Of a DNA stretch of 64,000 nt, positions 1 through 12,758 are shown one piece after another. A program made the position numbers and the translations under genes. The DNA lies in NCBI GenBank assembly GCA_030407005.1, contig JAUDYN010000004.1:1612001-1676000 (forward strand), in the 5' to 3' direction. The stretch's first letter is position 1, and the number at the start of each line of letters is the position of its first letter. The notes beneath the pieces were generated by a model. That model had not been told where the DNA came from. It worked only from the letters and a program-made list of their open reading frames with translations, and searched no databases. The stretch is from Desarmillaria ectypa (taxonomy: Eukaryota; Basidiomycota; Agaricomycetes; Agaricales; Physalacriaceae).

Positions 1-96
1 TTTTTTCCCTCCACTAACTTGATAATTTTTGCAGTCATCGTGTTCCCGCGCTATCCGCCTTTCCCTTCCCCGTTCCCGGTCAGTTCCCTTTTCTCG

Positions 97-726
97 ATGC
101 CGTCCTTGCCTCATAATTTCATTGCCAGACATTCAATACTCTCCACCTCACGAAGATGTCTGGCAACAGCTACAGAATCAGCAAAGTCAACCCCTCTACC
201 TCCACCGTCGACCTCCAAAGACGCAACGATAAACCGCATCGTCGACGACATTTCCGGTTTGACCCTCCTACAGGCTGCTGATCTCGTCACACTCCTCAAG
301 GTGTGTCGGAACGCTGCGTTCAACATTCGTTGTTTTTACGACCATTGTAGTCGCGCCTTAATATACAAGAAATTGCTATCCCAGCCGCGGCGCCTGCAGC
401 AGCAGCACCCGCAGCAGCCGCCGATGAACCCGAAGCAGAGAAGCCCAAGGAGAAGACCGTATTCAACGTCAAACTCGAGTCTTTCGATGCTGGATCCAAG
501 CCAAAGGTCATTCGGGAGGTCAAGGCACTGGTGCCAAATCTTACTCTCATAGACGTGCGTCTTCGAACTTTTTTTGGTATGGGAATGTTCACCGACGTAT
601 CTCTTTCAGGCGAAGAAATTCGTAGAATCGCTACCCAAGGTGCTCAAGGAGAATTTGCCAAAGGAGGAGGCGGAAAAACTCAAAGCGACGTTCGAGGCTC
701 TGGGCTCAGTCATCACCTTGGACTAA
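97..726 (+). CDS. MRPL12: Mitochondrial large-subunit ribosomal protein bL12m (L7/L12 family)
   Basis: This is the mitochondrial form of the L7/L12 stalk protein, which recruits translation factors to the mitoribosome. Three exons join at 97-300, 351-554 and 610-726, giving 174 residues. After an N-terminal stretch rich in Arg, Ser and Thr (a likely matrix targeting peptide) comes the dimerisation segment (IVDDISGLTLLQAADLVTLL). An Ala-rich hinge follows, then the C-terminal domain with VFNVKLESFDAGSKPKVIREVKA split around residue 130, ending in GSVITLD. Both introns carry GT...AG ends and restore the family frame. The ATG at 97 was chosen because it is the first that gives a targeting-type leader; upstream in-frame codons are open but have no family match. 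The identity is clear; only the exact cleavage point of the leader is unknown. Confidence 0.92.
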
Positions 727-876
727 AACCATTGTCCATCCCAGTAGATATATACAACCATATAATCACAAATCGCGCGTCCGTCTCATTCCTTATGAGA
801 TACAATGAGGTCGATATATATATGTCAACGTGAATAAAGCACCTTGACCTAAAAGGTCAGGAAAAATGAATCGCGA

Positions 877-3606
877 TCACTCTTCTGAGAGATAGCGATA
901 CTCAAAGCGGAAATCGCTCTTCTTCCTTTGACACCATGACCCTTCCCAGTCAAAGTACACATAGACCCCTTGCTCGTACTCTTCCGTTATGGCCTGAGGT
1001 TCGGAGTGTCGTTGGAACCAAGTCAGATACTTGACGTGGAATCGCCATGACTGACGTTTCAGTTCCTTAGCCGCAAGATATCTGACGATGATGTCAGTAA
1101 TGCATACATAGGAAAGAGCCTAAGCTCACTGCTGATATGTCCCCGGGAGGAAGTAGAACACATAAAACAGCGTTTCCACATCAAGCTGCGAAAATATGGC
1201 AGGGGTACTCAGCAGAGGATGTGGTGTCTGAGGGTAATACGACGCTGTTTGATAAGGCGTTCTCGGGACATAGTATTTAGGTCTGGCAAAGAAAATTCAG
1301 AAACCCAGTGAGATCAAAGTACATCATAGCATACTTCTCAGTATCCTGTGGCTGAGGCATGCTCGAATAACCACCCTCGAGCATCTTGTGTACGTTATCA
1401 TTGTTCGGCACACGGAGAGCTGCGAGTGACATGAACCGACGAGGAGCAGGAGCATCAAGGCATCACGCACCTTTCTGCTTTACACTCTCAAACGACACTA
1501 CTAGATCTGAGAGAGAGCCAGGGAAGGCGCCCGGAGCAGCCGATGGCCTGTGTTGCTGTTGCACAGAGATTGTCTCGGCTGGTACTTTAACGCCAGGAGG
1601 AAACTGCGGTACTTGCGCTTGTGAAGGCAAAGGTGACGAGCCAGACGTTGAGGGACCAGGCGCTTGCTGAACCTGTTGCGGCAGAGGCGAAGGTTGTGGT
1701 TGTGTCTGCGCTGAGCCGTTGGCGGTCTGGTCAGAGGAGACTGCCAGTGCATGCTACAAACATGTCAGTATTGAAGCATGAATAAAAAGTTAGGTCTGTA
1801 CCAATGCGCTGGGTGACTGGGCAGCCACCTTGAGTTCAGACGCCGACTCTACTGACAGCATTAGATATTCATGCCTGACAAACGACTTAAACACACCTAT
1901 CCGCGTCGCTAACATCCTTTGAGGCGAAGACGTGGCTGCAGGGCCGTCAATTGAACTTGGTACGGCTTCTGACACCGCCGGTGATTCCTGACTGGAATAG
2001 AACGACCCATCGGGCTGCTGTGAAGCAGCGGATGATAGCATGGGGCTCGTTACAGATGGATGCGTCAAGCTTGGCGACGATAGAGCGGCTTGTTCTGATT
2101 GTGATGATATTGGAGGAACGGCCGACAACGGGGAGGCACTTGATGCTGGAGGTGGCACTATTGTCGTCGCTGGCACCGACGGCGGTGGAGGCGGTGGAGC
2201 TACTGCAGCCGCAGCAGCTGTTGCATACCGTATGGGTGGTAGTGTAGCTACCGGCCGAGGTGTAGGCAAGCCCGCCTTCACTATACTCGACATGGGCTGC
2301 TGAGCAAAATTTGGATTTGGAGGTGGAGGCTTTGCTACTGGAAGAATTCAGATGATGAAAGTGTAGATCCAAAGTGTATGCATACTGTCCACAGAATGTT
2401 CTACAAACAGAACGTTTCAACTGACATGCTAATGAAGCATTGTAAACAACTTACTCCGTAGCTGTAGTGTCGACTTCTTTAATATTGGACTTTCGTGCTG
2501 TTTGCTACTCGCAACGCTTTCCTCGTCATGTTTCTTCGGTGTTCTTGGCGGTAGGTCAACTGCGACGCTTTCGAAAACCGTGCCAAATACAAATGCTGAC
2601 TTGTGACATTACCTTCGCTGTGTCCGTCTGATTCGTCGCTGTCGTCGTCATCACCTGGAGGCAAGCCGAATTTCTCTTCTTCTTCATCCAGATTGAGTTC
2701 ATCGTATATGCCCTCATCTTCGTCGAAGTCTTCTTCCTGTATCCATTGTTCCATTTCAAAACGGACAAAGACAAACGCGACCCAACGAACCGTATTGCTT
2801 TCCACGAAATATGACACATCTTCATGAAGCTCTGCGACTTTCTCTGTTGTCAAAGACCCGTTCTGTAGGAGCCGTAAAACAAGTTCCAGCCGGCTGACGT
2901 GCCATTTCCGTCGCTCATTTAGATGCTCGAGCTCTTCCAAGCGACCAGCAGTCGACGACGCCTTCCCCCTTTTTTTACCTGTGCCTTGTAGGGACTCAAT
3001 CTCTGCCTCCGCCTGCTCAATTTGCATCTGAAGCTCTTCGACTTTGCCTTGTAGCCATAAGGTCTCTTCTTCCTTCTCCTGTTCTTTGGGGTCCAGTTTT
3101 GCGGCTTGTATGAGACCAATTGTAGAGAACGCTTTCGTCTTCATTTCTTTCTCGCAGGCTTTGAATTTTTCCATTTGCTAAGGGGCATGGTGGCATCAGC
3201 ATGATGAAGTGCTAAGATCAAACGACGCGTGTATTCTCGTTTCCATTGCGAAGACGAAGAGGAATACACGGCAAAATTGATGTAATGCAAGGAATTACTC
3301 ACCGTTTCGATCAACTTCCGGTTCTCCAACAGCTGTGACTTGTCTTTAATGTCGTTGCTGGCCACCCAAGTCTTGATCTGGTCCCGTAATCGCTGCAATT
3401 TCTTTATCTGCGTCTTGAGGTCCATTTCGAGCTTCTCCTTCTGAGTCTGGTTCGTCGAAGCCTGCATCTTCTCGTATATACTCTCGAAGAGGTCGACACC
3501 TTCGGAGACCTTTTTCAAAGTGCGGTCGATTTCGGCTGAGATAAAATTAGTATACACACTCTTTTATAGCAGAAATATACTGACTTTGAAGTTTCCGTGC
3601 CGCCAT
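877..3606 (-). CDS. NOT3: CCR4-NOT complex subunit NOT3/NOT5
   Basis: This is a scaffold subunit of the CCR4-NOT deadenylase, which shortens mRNA poly(A) tails and also acts in transcription. I read ten exons (3585-3606, 3303-3535, 2791-3177, 2613-2736, 2455-2559, 1802-2337, 1471-1753, 1335-1419, 1130-1282, 877-1081) that sum to exactly 711 codons. The N-terminal Not3 domain (about residues 1-230) starts [17 protein letters not shown] and is mostly coiled coil. An acidic segment (EEDFDEDEG) follows. The middle is low-complexity Pro/Ala/Ser/Gln-rich linker, including a run of six prolines. The C-terminal NOT2/3/5 domain includes [17 protein letters not shown] and ends [17 protein letters not shown] (read as [19 protein letters not shown]). 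Fungi keep two related forms, Not3 and Not5, and I cannot tell them apart here. The gene is complete. Confidence 0.95.
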
Positions 3607-3849
3607 GGCGAACACACGCGAATATCCTGAGCTGTGCGAGTTGTACGGTGGTCAAGCTAGGGGAACGAGGGTAATGCCAAATACATGTAAACCGTGACGT
3701 TGAACCCGTTTTGAAATAAGGGCCGGCCCTGAATTGACTGATTAGGACACATTCTGACTCGGACATTGTCTGGACCACCGTCCTGGATGTTTGAACTTGA
3801 AACCGGCAGAAAGTCGCTCTATTCGACCATCAGTAACACATAGATAAAC

Positions 3850-5401
3850 GGTAATGGTGCAAGTTGATGCTCTCGTTCGATCCAAGGTCAACTCACAGCT
3901 CTTTGCCAGCCTCTGGATCCTCAGCTCCGTCCGGCGTCTTTTGACGTCCCTCAATCTCGCACCGCGAGGGAAGCGCGATATCACCACTTTCTTACGGACG
4001 AACAATTACATAGTTGACGAAGAATCAACCAATGCCCTGTTATTCTTGAATTGGGTTCCCGATGCTTTGTCCGTGACACTGATGGTGGCTCTGACTCTGA
4101 TAAAGTGTCAGTCACAATGGAATCCTACACACTCTACATCGCAACGAGCCGCGGCGTGGCTAACCAGACGGATTACGGATGTCCTGATCAATTTCTTGCT
4201 GTTGGTCGCGAGATCTTTGACGCTCTGAATCCTTTATTGGGCTGCAGGGCAGTAAGCGGAAGCATTTCAGGACACGAGAAAAGTTATGGATTGCATTGTC
4301 ATCGTTTGGAAACGGTTCCTCAAGAAAATTGTCATCCTGAAAAAGCAATTCCTCGCGAATGGAGGGTTCGAAATTTTAGATAGCTTTGTCCGCGCCCGTC
4401 TTGGCGTGCAACGGGAGAGAAGGATGGGGAGAAATCTGTCGACATTATCGCCATCTCTCTCACCATTACACGGACGAGGATAACCACACGATGTTTAGAA
4501 AGTCCTCGAGGTTATTCTCCATGAAGATTATGCTACACAATCGTATCAAAGCCGCGAACTGTGACCCCAATACTTCATATGCATTACAGCCTATCCTGCG
4601 CTCTCTTCAAATCAAGCTTTTTCCGAGATGGTTGCTATCGCGATTTTCCCGAAGCAGATGCGTCTTACTTCTTTCGCCAGACGTCCCGTCGTCTCTGGAG
4701 GGTACAGTTCTACAACTCCGGGGTATTGTAATTTTCCGGTCCCTGGATCAAAAGTTGTCGGTCCGCCTTTGAAACGCATGATGAATCGTTCTGCGGCATC
4801 ATATGGTGAGAAATATAATGCCAAAGACAGTTACTTTACCAACTAGCCTACGCGAGACCCTTGCCTCTATTCTCCGCCGTCAGTCGGTTAACTTCTCGGA
4901 GGATGACCTCGGCATGTGGTTTCAAGGAAGAAGTATGGCACTTGTCGACTCTGCCTGGAAGGAGGGAAGACCTCGAATACTTCATCCACATCCAGAGATC
5001 CAGATCATGAATTATCTCTGTGGGTCCAATATATCGATGATTGGGAACACTGTTGGATCGAGCAAGTAGATGTGCGAGGTCTGCACCCTCTACGCCAAAG
5101 CTTACGAGGAGATTTCGAGCTGTGCGGTCAGTTTCGTGTTTACGCCCGTGTTCCAGCCACAAAAGTTACTGTCGACAACAATTGGATGCTGCCAACTCCT
5201 TCAAAAAACGTGTCCTTCCAGAATGTGGCGAATGCGGTTGTAGATCGGGTCATTGACAAGTTTCCGAGTGAAGCTGATGGCTGCTCGCTACAAAATTCTT
5301 TAATCAACTTCATCCAGACCTCAGTACGGAACCTTGGCATTATCGCGAAGGTTTATCACGGGATTACTAGCAGCCATGCTTTCTTCGTGGAATGTAAATG
5401 A
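3850..5401 (+). other. Unresolved locus: possible uncharacterised or decayed gene
   Basis: I do not recognise a family here. Protein-like open stretches occur on the plus strand but in changing frames: about 4051-4383 (contains RDTDGGSDSDKVSV and REIFDALNPLLG), about 4610-4720, 4830-4920 (TSLRETLASILRRQSVNF) and 4916-5401 (contains VQYIDDWEHCWIEQVDVRG and ends SHAFFVECK). I could not join them with good splice sites without meeting stops. The opposite strand also has open frames at 4612-4824 and 4848-5162, so strand is uncertain. It may be a multi-exon gene with introns I misplaced, or a frameshifted relic. The last stretch, 4990-5401, is the most convincing piece of coding sequence. Confidence 0.3.
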
Positions 5402-7453
5402 AGGTCCACAAAAAGGCTCGGATTTTACAAGTATATGAATTGAACCTTAAAATATCATCCAGACCCGACCAATTACTAGAAAGTGCAAAATCATACACCG
5501 ACAAGTGCTGTATGGAAACAAAAGGTGGTCATTCCCGGGTTTGCAACGGATGTCTGGCAGCTAGACAACCATATTGTACCGCCGCGGTGGAACTGATCAA
5601 AATGACCGAGAGGAGGAGGTGCAAAGTGAAGTCTGTGAGATGGCCACATTTCCTCAGTTCTTGCAAAGGAGCATCAGACTTTGATCTGTAGAAATGCTCA
5701 TAAGTACGTGTATTACCAAATAGTAGACAAAATCGACGGTGGTGGTACAGGTGTAAAGTCTCAGACAGTGACAACGGCATCGACGAAAGTCCTCCAAGCT
5801 TAGTCAGCACCTTATGACGCATCCGCAAGCTCCCACCTCCACGGTCATTGTTTGTGACGGTAGCCCGGTCGGCCCGGATAACAGCAAAGCTGTGCTTTGC
5901 TCTTCACCACCATATTGCAACTACAGATAGCCTTTTTCTCGTCGGAATACCACACAAATCTTCCAGAACAACATGCTCCTAGTATGAAGTACGCTCAAGT
6001 GGTCGCCGATGCGTCTGAACGCGCAATATCTGCGACTTTTTGACTACTAACAAAACTTTGCAGTTCAGACTGGAGATAACTTTGTTGGGTGCAACCGATA
6101 TTCGTCGCTTGTTCTCCGCGGTACTTTCTGCTCTGCATTAATGCGCACCCCAATTTTCCACTAGATCACCGTAAGAATGGCTGTAAGACAAACTCTGTAT
6201 TGGCTCTGTCTTAGCCGAGTATCCTGATGCGTATTTCTTGTTTTACTTATTAAAGTGACTGCGCTTACAGTGATGTCTCTCAGTAGATCTATGCCGCATA
6301 CTGAGGGCAAGAAAGAAGCATCTTTCTCTCCATATGTTTTCCTGCTGTCCGCATTTTCATATCCCAATTGGTGAGAACGAAGATGAGTAACGGCGTAATA
6401 ATGACATCGTGCTGATATGCTTTTATATCGAAGGTCAGCAAATGACTTCATATCGCAAGGTATTTAATTTATGCAGGCTTGCTTCCCGACGAAGGCGCGT
6501 TTCTTTATCTTGTTCCTGTCTGCTACCGCAATATCAGAGCAGCCCATCCATGTATTCCGTACTCCCTCGGACATCTGTCTACGAAAGTTCTGATAACCCC
6601 ATCCGGATGCACCTTTCTCTGACGACCGAGGGTTCACGCTCAAGGGTCGGAGAGGCCCATGTAGCTTTTCTCAATTTCCGATGAAATTGGGAAGTTGATA
6701 ATCCGGCAAGCCACAGCGGGCTGGTGCAGTCTAGGAACGTGTGAGTCCGGCCAATAAGCCTGGGAGCTACACCTTGAGTTTGCGCCTTCCGATTCCAGAT
6801 CTTCAGTGGGCGCGTGCCTACCGTTGTCACGAGTTTCCCGTTCGAAGGAAATGATTGATTTAGATTGAATTTTCGTGCTCTGTCTGCTGCAGCCTGGAGA
6901 GCTTGAGCTTGAATCATGGCATGTTTTTTTTTTCATGGATGAATAGATGGGATAATAGCCTGTAGCCGCCTACGGTTATGCATTTATTCTGTGCAAAGGT
7001 TTATTGAACCGTGCCTCAAATTTCTATAGAGAAGGCGCATGTCTTCAGAACTAACAGCTTGTACGTACATGCGCCACTTGTATCTTCGCATGTATACTTG
7101 GCTTCTTTGCATCGGATGCTACAACCCGGGCGACGCTCAGCTCAACCCACACAAAAATATTCTCTTCTGTTGTACAATCCATCCCACGGGATCGAAGCCT
7201 TAAGCTCTCCTCATTTTCATTCATTCCAGGCTGTTGCCGTGAGGAGGGGAATAAAGCGTACCTCCTGGTTCTCGCGCTTCGATTACTACTTTTTTGTAAT
7301 CGATTCTCGTGCGCTTCCTTCCGACGACCCACGTTATTAAAGCCGGCAATCCAGAGTGCATACTGAATCGTGGCAACCTTTCCCTCCATCTGCTTTCATC
7401 TGTCCCTCTACTCTTTTTTTTTCACTCTTTCTACCGCACAATAACAAGCTGAA
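5402..7453. other. Gene-poor interval of about 2 kb
   Basis: No gene can be supported. Open frames on either strand are short and show no family signature. A minus-strand frame at about 6790-6917 (starting MIQAQALQAAADRARKF) reads like protein for some 45 residues but then runs into unsupported sequence. The last 100 bases before 7454 are pyrimidine-rich and probably belong to the promoter or leader of the DUF6534 gene. Confidence 0.5.
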
Positions 7454-9637
7454 ATGTCGGACGTGCATGTCAACCCGGTTGTGGACAACACGTAGGCGCC
7501 AAGAACTGTTCACTGGTCCAGGCTCATATGCTTTCAGAATGGGTGCCGCCTTCATCGGTGTCATTATTGCTGCTTGGTATGTCAACCTGTAGTCATAGTG
7601 CTGAAAACTCAATAATGGAATTTTTGCAGCCTGTACGGGGGTAATAAAATGTTTTTTGGGTCCTTGGGAGGTCGCTTAATCGATTTTACAGTGTCTTGCG
7701 TTCAGACATGGTACTACTTCAATCAGTATCCGGACGTACGTATATGACTTTCCTTATGTTCAAAAGGCTTACTCATTTCTTGCAAACGCAAACAGGATGT
7801 GTGGTACATCAAGTCTCTGGTAAGCCTGAGCCCCAACCCCTCGCATTTTCAATTTAAGGCATCGTTCTCCAGGTTGCGATAGTCTGGTTGTTCGATTCTA
7901 TTCACCAGGCCTTGATATCCCATACAGGTAAGGCGTATGTTGAAAATGAACACGCCAGGTATTGAACGGAAGTAGTATACTATTATGTTGTCACCAACTT
8001 CAGTAATCCGGCCGAGCTGGAAAATCTGGTTTGGTGATGCTGATCTCTTTCCCAGCCGCTCGATACTTATCTCTTTGCAGGAGTATTTTGGTACGAACCA
8101 CCTTATTTTACGAAACGCCAAGATTGACACTTGGCCTGACCGGTCATTTTCTAGTTGGAGGTTTTATTTAATGTGGGTTTTTTGAGCTTTCGGGTCGCTG
8201 CCTGCGTCTGACGATTCTGTCTTCTCAGGGATTCATCGGTTTCTTAGTCCAAAGGTCTGTTTCTGTCCGTTCTTCCGTTCCACTTTGTTAATATGCCTGC
8301 AGCTTCTTGACAATGCGCGTTTGGCGTTGTATGTTTAGTAATTTAACGAAAATTTTGCTTAACTGAGGATGGTTACACAGTAAGCAACGAAAAAGTTCCA
8401 CTTACCGCCGTTATCGTACGTGTCCTTTCGGATGGATTTGAACTTTATTGACAATTCACGATATTTTTAGGCTGCTCTGGTGTTGGCGGAGTTTGGTGAG
8501 GTTCCTTTAACATGTGTTTCCTCACTTCTGCTGAACTGCGACCCCCAGGATGTTCTGTCGGTATGTACTATCTGCAGTGGTATCCCATTTTCTGGTGCTG
8601 AATTTCGTTTACAGCGTTCACCATTCAGTCGTTAGTAGCTATCGACTTGAATCATAGCCTATATACTAACGGTGTTCTCAGCATGAAGCTCTCAACCTGG
8701 GCTGATCTAACTCATATGAGAGTGCGTTCTACGCTTCTTGCCTTGCACGTTATAGCTAAAAGTCCTGTCAGGGTTTGTCGATGACCGTCAACGTCGTCGG
8801 CGCCGTATCGGACGTTCTCATAGCCGCGAGTCTCTTTTACTTCTTGCATCGTTCCCGGACAGGCTTCAAACAGTACGTTTTTGAGTTGGTGATTCATTGT
8901 CAAGGCTGATCCTCCACCTGCCACAGATCAAACACAATGATCAGCAAGCTGGTGCGTACTGTCAACATTGCCTAAAATGCGGACCTCATGTTGATCATCT
9001 GCGCAGATTTTGTTCAGTGTCAGCACGGGTTTGATGACCAGTATATGCGCTGTAGCGTCGCTCATCTCCGTTTGTATCCTTTGTTTTCGGGGGCCATCTC
9101 TCAATTGACCTCTCTCTTCTAGATCCTAATCTGGGGAAAGACTCTTATCTACGTCGCCTTTTACTTTAGTTTGGGAAGACGTAAGTATCCGCTTTTTGAT
9201 GTCATAAATCCTCCCTCATGGATTGGTGTCAGTTTATTCCAACTCTGTGCTCGCTACTCTCAACGCTCGCAAGGACATCAGAGGCCTTTCCGAAGCGGGC
9301 GACACCGGCGACTTGACACAGACACATTCTCTCAACACCTTTAGGACCGTATTACCACGCTTTGCTGCCACTGCAGTAATTATTTTTCTTTACGTGGAAC
9401 TCGCGGAGACTCAATGTCCCTTATCTCCAGCCACGCCAAACAAACATTTCTATCAAGATCGACACCACACAAGAGTGCGTGCGAGACGATATCGGCGAGG
9501 AGCTGGATGTACGTCCTTTTTGTCGCGTCATGTCCCGTTATGCTGACCGCTGCTTCTCTGTACAGTCAGCTGTAACGGAAAAGTCGGAAAAATCATTCAA
9601 AGATTCGGAAGAGGGGGTCCATATGACTCACGATTAG
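7454..9637 (+). CDS. DUF6534 multi-pass membrane protein (Agaricomycete family)
   Basis: This is a predicted integral membrane protein of a family greatly expanded in mushroom fungi and of unknown function. The spliced protein starts MSDVHVNPVVDNTMGAAF. It continues through hydrophobic helices with family hallmarks: CVQTWYYFNQYP, DSIHQALISHT, VEVLFNG, SFLTMRVW, AEFGCSVAFTIQSMKL, GLSMTVNVVGAVSDVLIA and FYFLHRSRTGFKQSNTM. After the last helix comes GRLYSNSVLATLNARKDI, then a polar tail with ISIKIDTTQE and an end at VHMTHD. Roughly twenty introns interrupt it and several exons are only 10-18 bases long. About seven membrane segments are expected. The P450 lies downstream on the same strand, about 1 kb away, with nothing linking the two by function. 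The family call is firm; individual microexon borders are moderately sure. Confidence 0.88.
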
Positions 9638-10610
9638 TAAATACTCAATTCTTGCGGATTTCAAGGAGGCACTGAGGAGGGATTTTGGTAACACAGTGCT
9701 GGTCATATATAGCGGATTGGACAGTTTCTCTAGCACCCGCTGGTATCTTGATTTTCTGTACTTGTATTCACTAGTCAGGAAGTTGTAACAAACTCGAATA
9801 TTGTGTCAACAAACAAATATCGCCGCTTCTTTCGGATTTGCATGAGTGTCACTGCAAAACAACTTGTCTTTCCTCCCGTGGCGACGCAGCATAATTTTTG
9901 TAGCCGAGTGGTAAAGCCATGAGGCCACTGTTTGCCTTCTTGGCCTATTGAAAGAGTCGCAGATCACTGTGATCCATAGAAATTCGCGTTTCCGCCTCGT
10001 GTCAGAAACGTCCGCCGACCTGACGACCAGATTTTCATTAATCCTTCTGTTTTTGACTCGCAGTGCACGAACATATCAACGAGGCTCGAGTTTGGCTATG
10101 TTCGGTGCTTGATTCACCAAATGGGACAGGAGCTTGCCGTTAACATCGGCCGCGCTAAAGATTGTTTTCTCTGCAGATAATGGCCCAAGGAAGACACAGG
10201 GACAGGTTGTCGTGCATGCTGGGGATGAACCAGTGGACAGGCTTCAATTGCCATCTGTTAACTGGTGGTATCATACGCGCTATACTTGGTTCGTCAACGA
10301 ACCATAATACGGGGCAAGGGACGCCAGAAGCCGTGATAGTGTCGTAACAACACGGCCTTCCTTCCTCACCCAGATAAGGTATGCCGACTAACGATTGCCG
10401 CGGGCTTCTGGACGCTCGTATCAAGATTTAGGAAGCTTCATAAGACTCGGTGCCATCAACCGTGCATCCAGAATAGTGCTGTCCAATTCAATACCCGCTC
10501 CAGTCCAGACGCGTCCCACATTTTTTTCTTCCTATAAATTCGCCAAGTTGGCACCCAACATTCCATCTTTTTCACGCTCTTTTTTCGGATTTCTCGTATT
10601 CTATTTCGCC
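9638..10610. promoter_or_regulatory. Intergenic region and presumed P450 promoter, with a TATA-like box at 10533-10540
   Basis: About 970 bases separate the DUF6534 gene from the P450, and I see no gene in them. The stretch TATAAATT at 10533-10540 lies about 75 bases upstream of the P450 ATG, a usual position for a TATA element giving a short leader. Confidence 0.5.
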
Positions 10611-12758
10611 ATGGCCTTTACCTACTTTGTCCTCCTGGACATTCTCTGTGCAGTTACCGCTCTTTTCATCGTCAGACGCATTCTTCAACCCAGGCCCTCT
10701 GCTCCTCTTCCCCCCGGTCCAGCTGGCCTGCCGCTTGTGGGAAATATCTTTGACATGCCTGCGGACAATGAGTGGCTCACTTTCGCCAAGTGGGGGGAAA
10801 TATATGGTCAGGACTAGTTCGGATTTTAACATTGGGTGCTCATATCAACTCTTTGCAGGCGACATTTCCTCCGTCACTGTCCTTGGCCAGACGATGATAA
10901 TCTTGAACTCTGCCCGTGCGGCTGTAGATATACTTGACAAGAAGAGTGCGATCTACTCTGACCGGCCTACCCTTCAGATGGGAGGCGAACTCGTCGGCTG
11001 GAAGAACACCCTTGTTCTGCTACCCTATGGCGACCGGTTCCGCCGCTACCGCAGAATATTTTACAGCCTTATCGGTTCTCAGGCGACAATGAAACAGTAC
11101 CATCCACCTCAAGAACTTGAGACGCGCCGTTTTCTTCGTCGGGTCCTTTCCAAGCCTAGAGAACTTGCTGCTCATGTTCGCAAGTACGCGACAATTTTTT
11201 CTCGTCAAATTGCGCATTGAACATCTTTTTAGAACTGCCGGAGCCGTCGTTTTGCGCATCTCTCACGGATATGAAGTCAAAGAGAACGATGATCCATTCG
11301 TCCGACTTGCAGATCAAGCCACTGAACAATTTTCAGCTGCTACCAAAGCCGGAGCCTTCATTGTGGACCTGGTTCCTGCTCGTAAGGCCGTTCGTTATTG
11401 TACACAGATCTCCAAACTAATTGGCGCCACTTATCCTGCAGTTCAGTATGTGCCTGATTGGTTCCCCGGCGCGGGATTCAAGCAGAAAGCCAAGGCTTGG
11501 GCTGCCACGCTTCAGGAGATGGTCGAACAGCCACACAATTTTGTCAAGCAACAAGTCGTCGGTGTCTTGCTTTCTATCCGTTCTTCTCTGTGCTCAAGCT
11601 TCTCTGTGTGATCCTAGGCTGCTGGAACGGCTGTTCTCTCCTTCACTTCTTCGATGCTGGAGAGCAAACCTCTAAGCACCGAAGAAGAATTCGATCTCAA
11701 GTGGTCTTCTGCGTCTCTATACAGCGGTGAGTTGTTCAACTTCCTCTGATTAGTACATATAAGGCTCATTTCAACGCAGGTGCCGCTGACACTGTAAGCG
11801 TCAAATCTTATTATTAACGGAATTGTATTATGACCAAGCCACAGACTGTGTCTTCAATATACGCCTTATTCTTAGCGATGGCCTTATTTCCTGATGTTGC
11901 CAAAAAAGCTCAAGCGGAAATTGATGCCGTCGTAGGCAGTGACAGGTTACCTACATTTGCCGACCGTGAACATCTTCCTTACGTCGACGCTCTCGCCAAA
12001 GAGGTTTTACGATGGAACACCGTTGTCCCCACAGGTATGAATTCACTTCTTCTGCGAATCTTTGTCTGAAATTTTTCTTTTCACAGGTGTCCCGCACCGT
12101 GTAATGCAAGATGACATCCACACGGACAGCAACGGAAACACTTATTTCGTACCAAAAGGCGCTCTCGTCGTCGCAAATATCTGGTTAGTCAACGTCCTTT
12201 CTGGCTCCCCGTCTTGATGACTGATTTACGTGTCCGTGCCTGGCAGGAAACTGACCCACGATCCAAGGACGTATGCGAACCCAATGGAATTCAACCCGGA
12301 CCGGTTCGTTCCATCCGAGGGCAGGAAGACAGAGCCTGACCCTGGCGAGTTATGTTTTGGTTTCGGTAGACGGTTCGTCCCCTGTTTCTGTTTTGCATCA
12401 TCCAATAAGCTTATCCTCGTCGTAGCATCTGTCCAGGTATCTTTTTACTATTGATTTGCCCGGATGAGAATGTGTCTCTCATTCTTTATCTAACAGGACT
12501 ACACCTCGCCGACGCGTCAGTCTTCATATCGTGTGCGATGTCCCTGGCAGTTTTCGATATATCCAAATGTGTCAAAAATGGCATCGTGGTCGAACCTCTT
12601 CATGAACAGACTTCGGGGACGATAAGGTACGTCGTTGAAAGTTTACCTTTCGAAACGAACTAACTTTCATGCTCAGCCACCCGAAGCCCTTCGAATGCGA
12701 CATCAAACCGCGTTCTCACAAAGCAGTTTCTCTTATTCAAGCCGATGAGATGTTGTAG
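10611..12758 (+). CDS. Cytochrome P450 monooxygenase (OrdA/CYP64-like)
   Basis: This is a membrane-anchored heme-thiolate monooxygenase of the ER. The N-terminus (MAFTYFVLLDILCAVTALFIV) is the signal anchor, followed by the proline-rich hinge PLPPGPAGLPLVGN. Visible signatures are a C-helix region (GDRFRRYRRIF), the I-helix proton-relay motif GAADTTVSS, the ExxR motif in AKEVLRWN, the PxRF-type FNPDRFVP and the heme loop FGFGRRICPGLH, whose Cys ligates iron. About ten short introns are present; two of them flank the short exon that carries the heme cysteine. The order and wording of motifs match basidiomycete P450s usually labelled O-methylsterigmatocystin oxidoreductase-like, but the substrate is unknown. 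No terpene cyclase or polyketide synthase is nearby, so no cluster role is implied. It appears intact. Confidence 0.9.

Noticed and set aside
4612..5162. Minus-strand frames that read like protein (70 and 104 codons)
   Set aside because: No splice sites join them and they overlap plus-strand frames of similar quality; strand cannot be decided, so I list only an unresolved locus.
9899..9935. tRNA-like D-arm sequence (TAGCCGAGTGGTAAAGCC)
   Set aside because: No matching anticodon arm, T-arm or acceptor stem follows at the right spacing, so it is a chance resemblance.
10611..12758. P450 as part of a secondary-metabolite cluster
   Set aside because: No backbone synthase, transporter or pathway regulator lies within the window around it.
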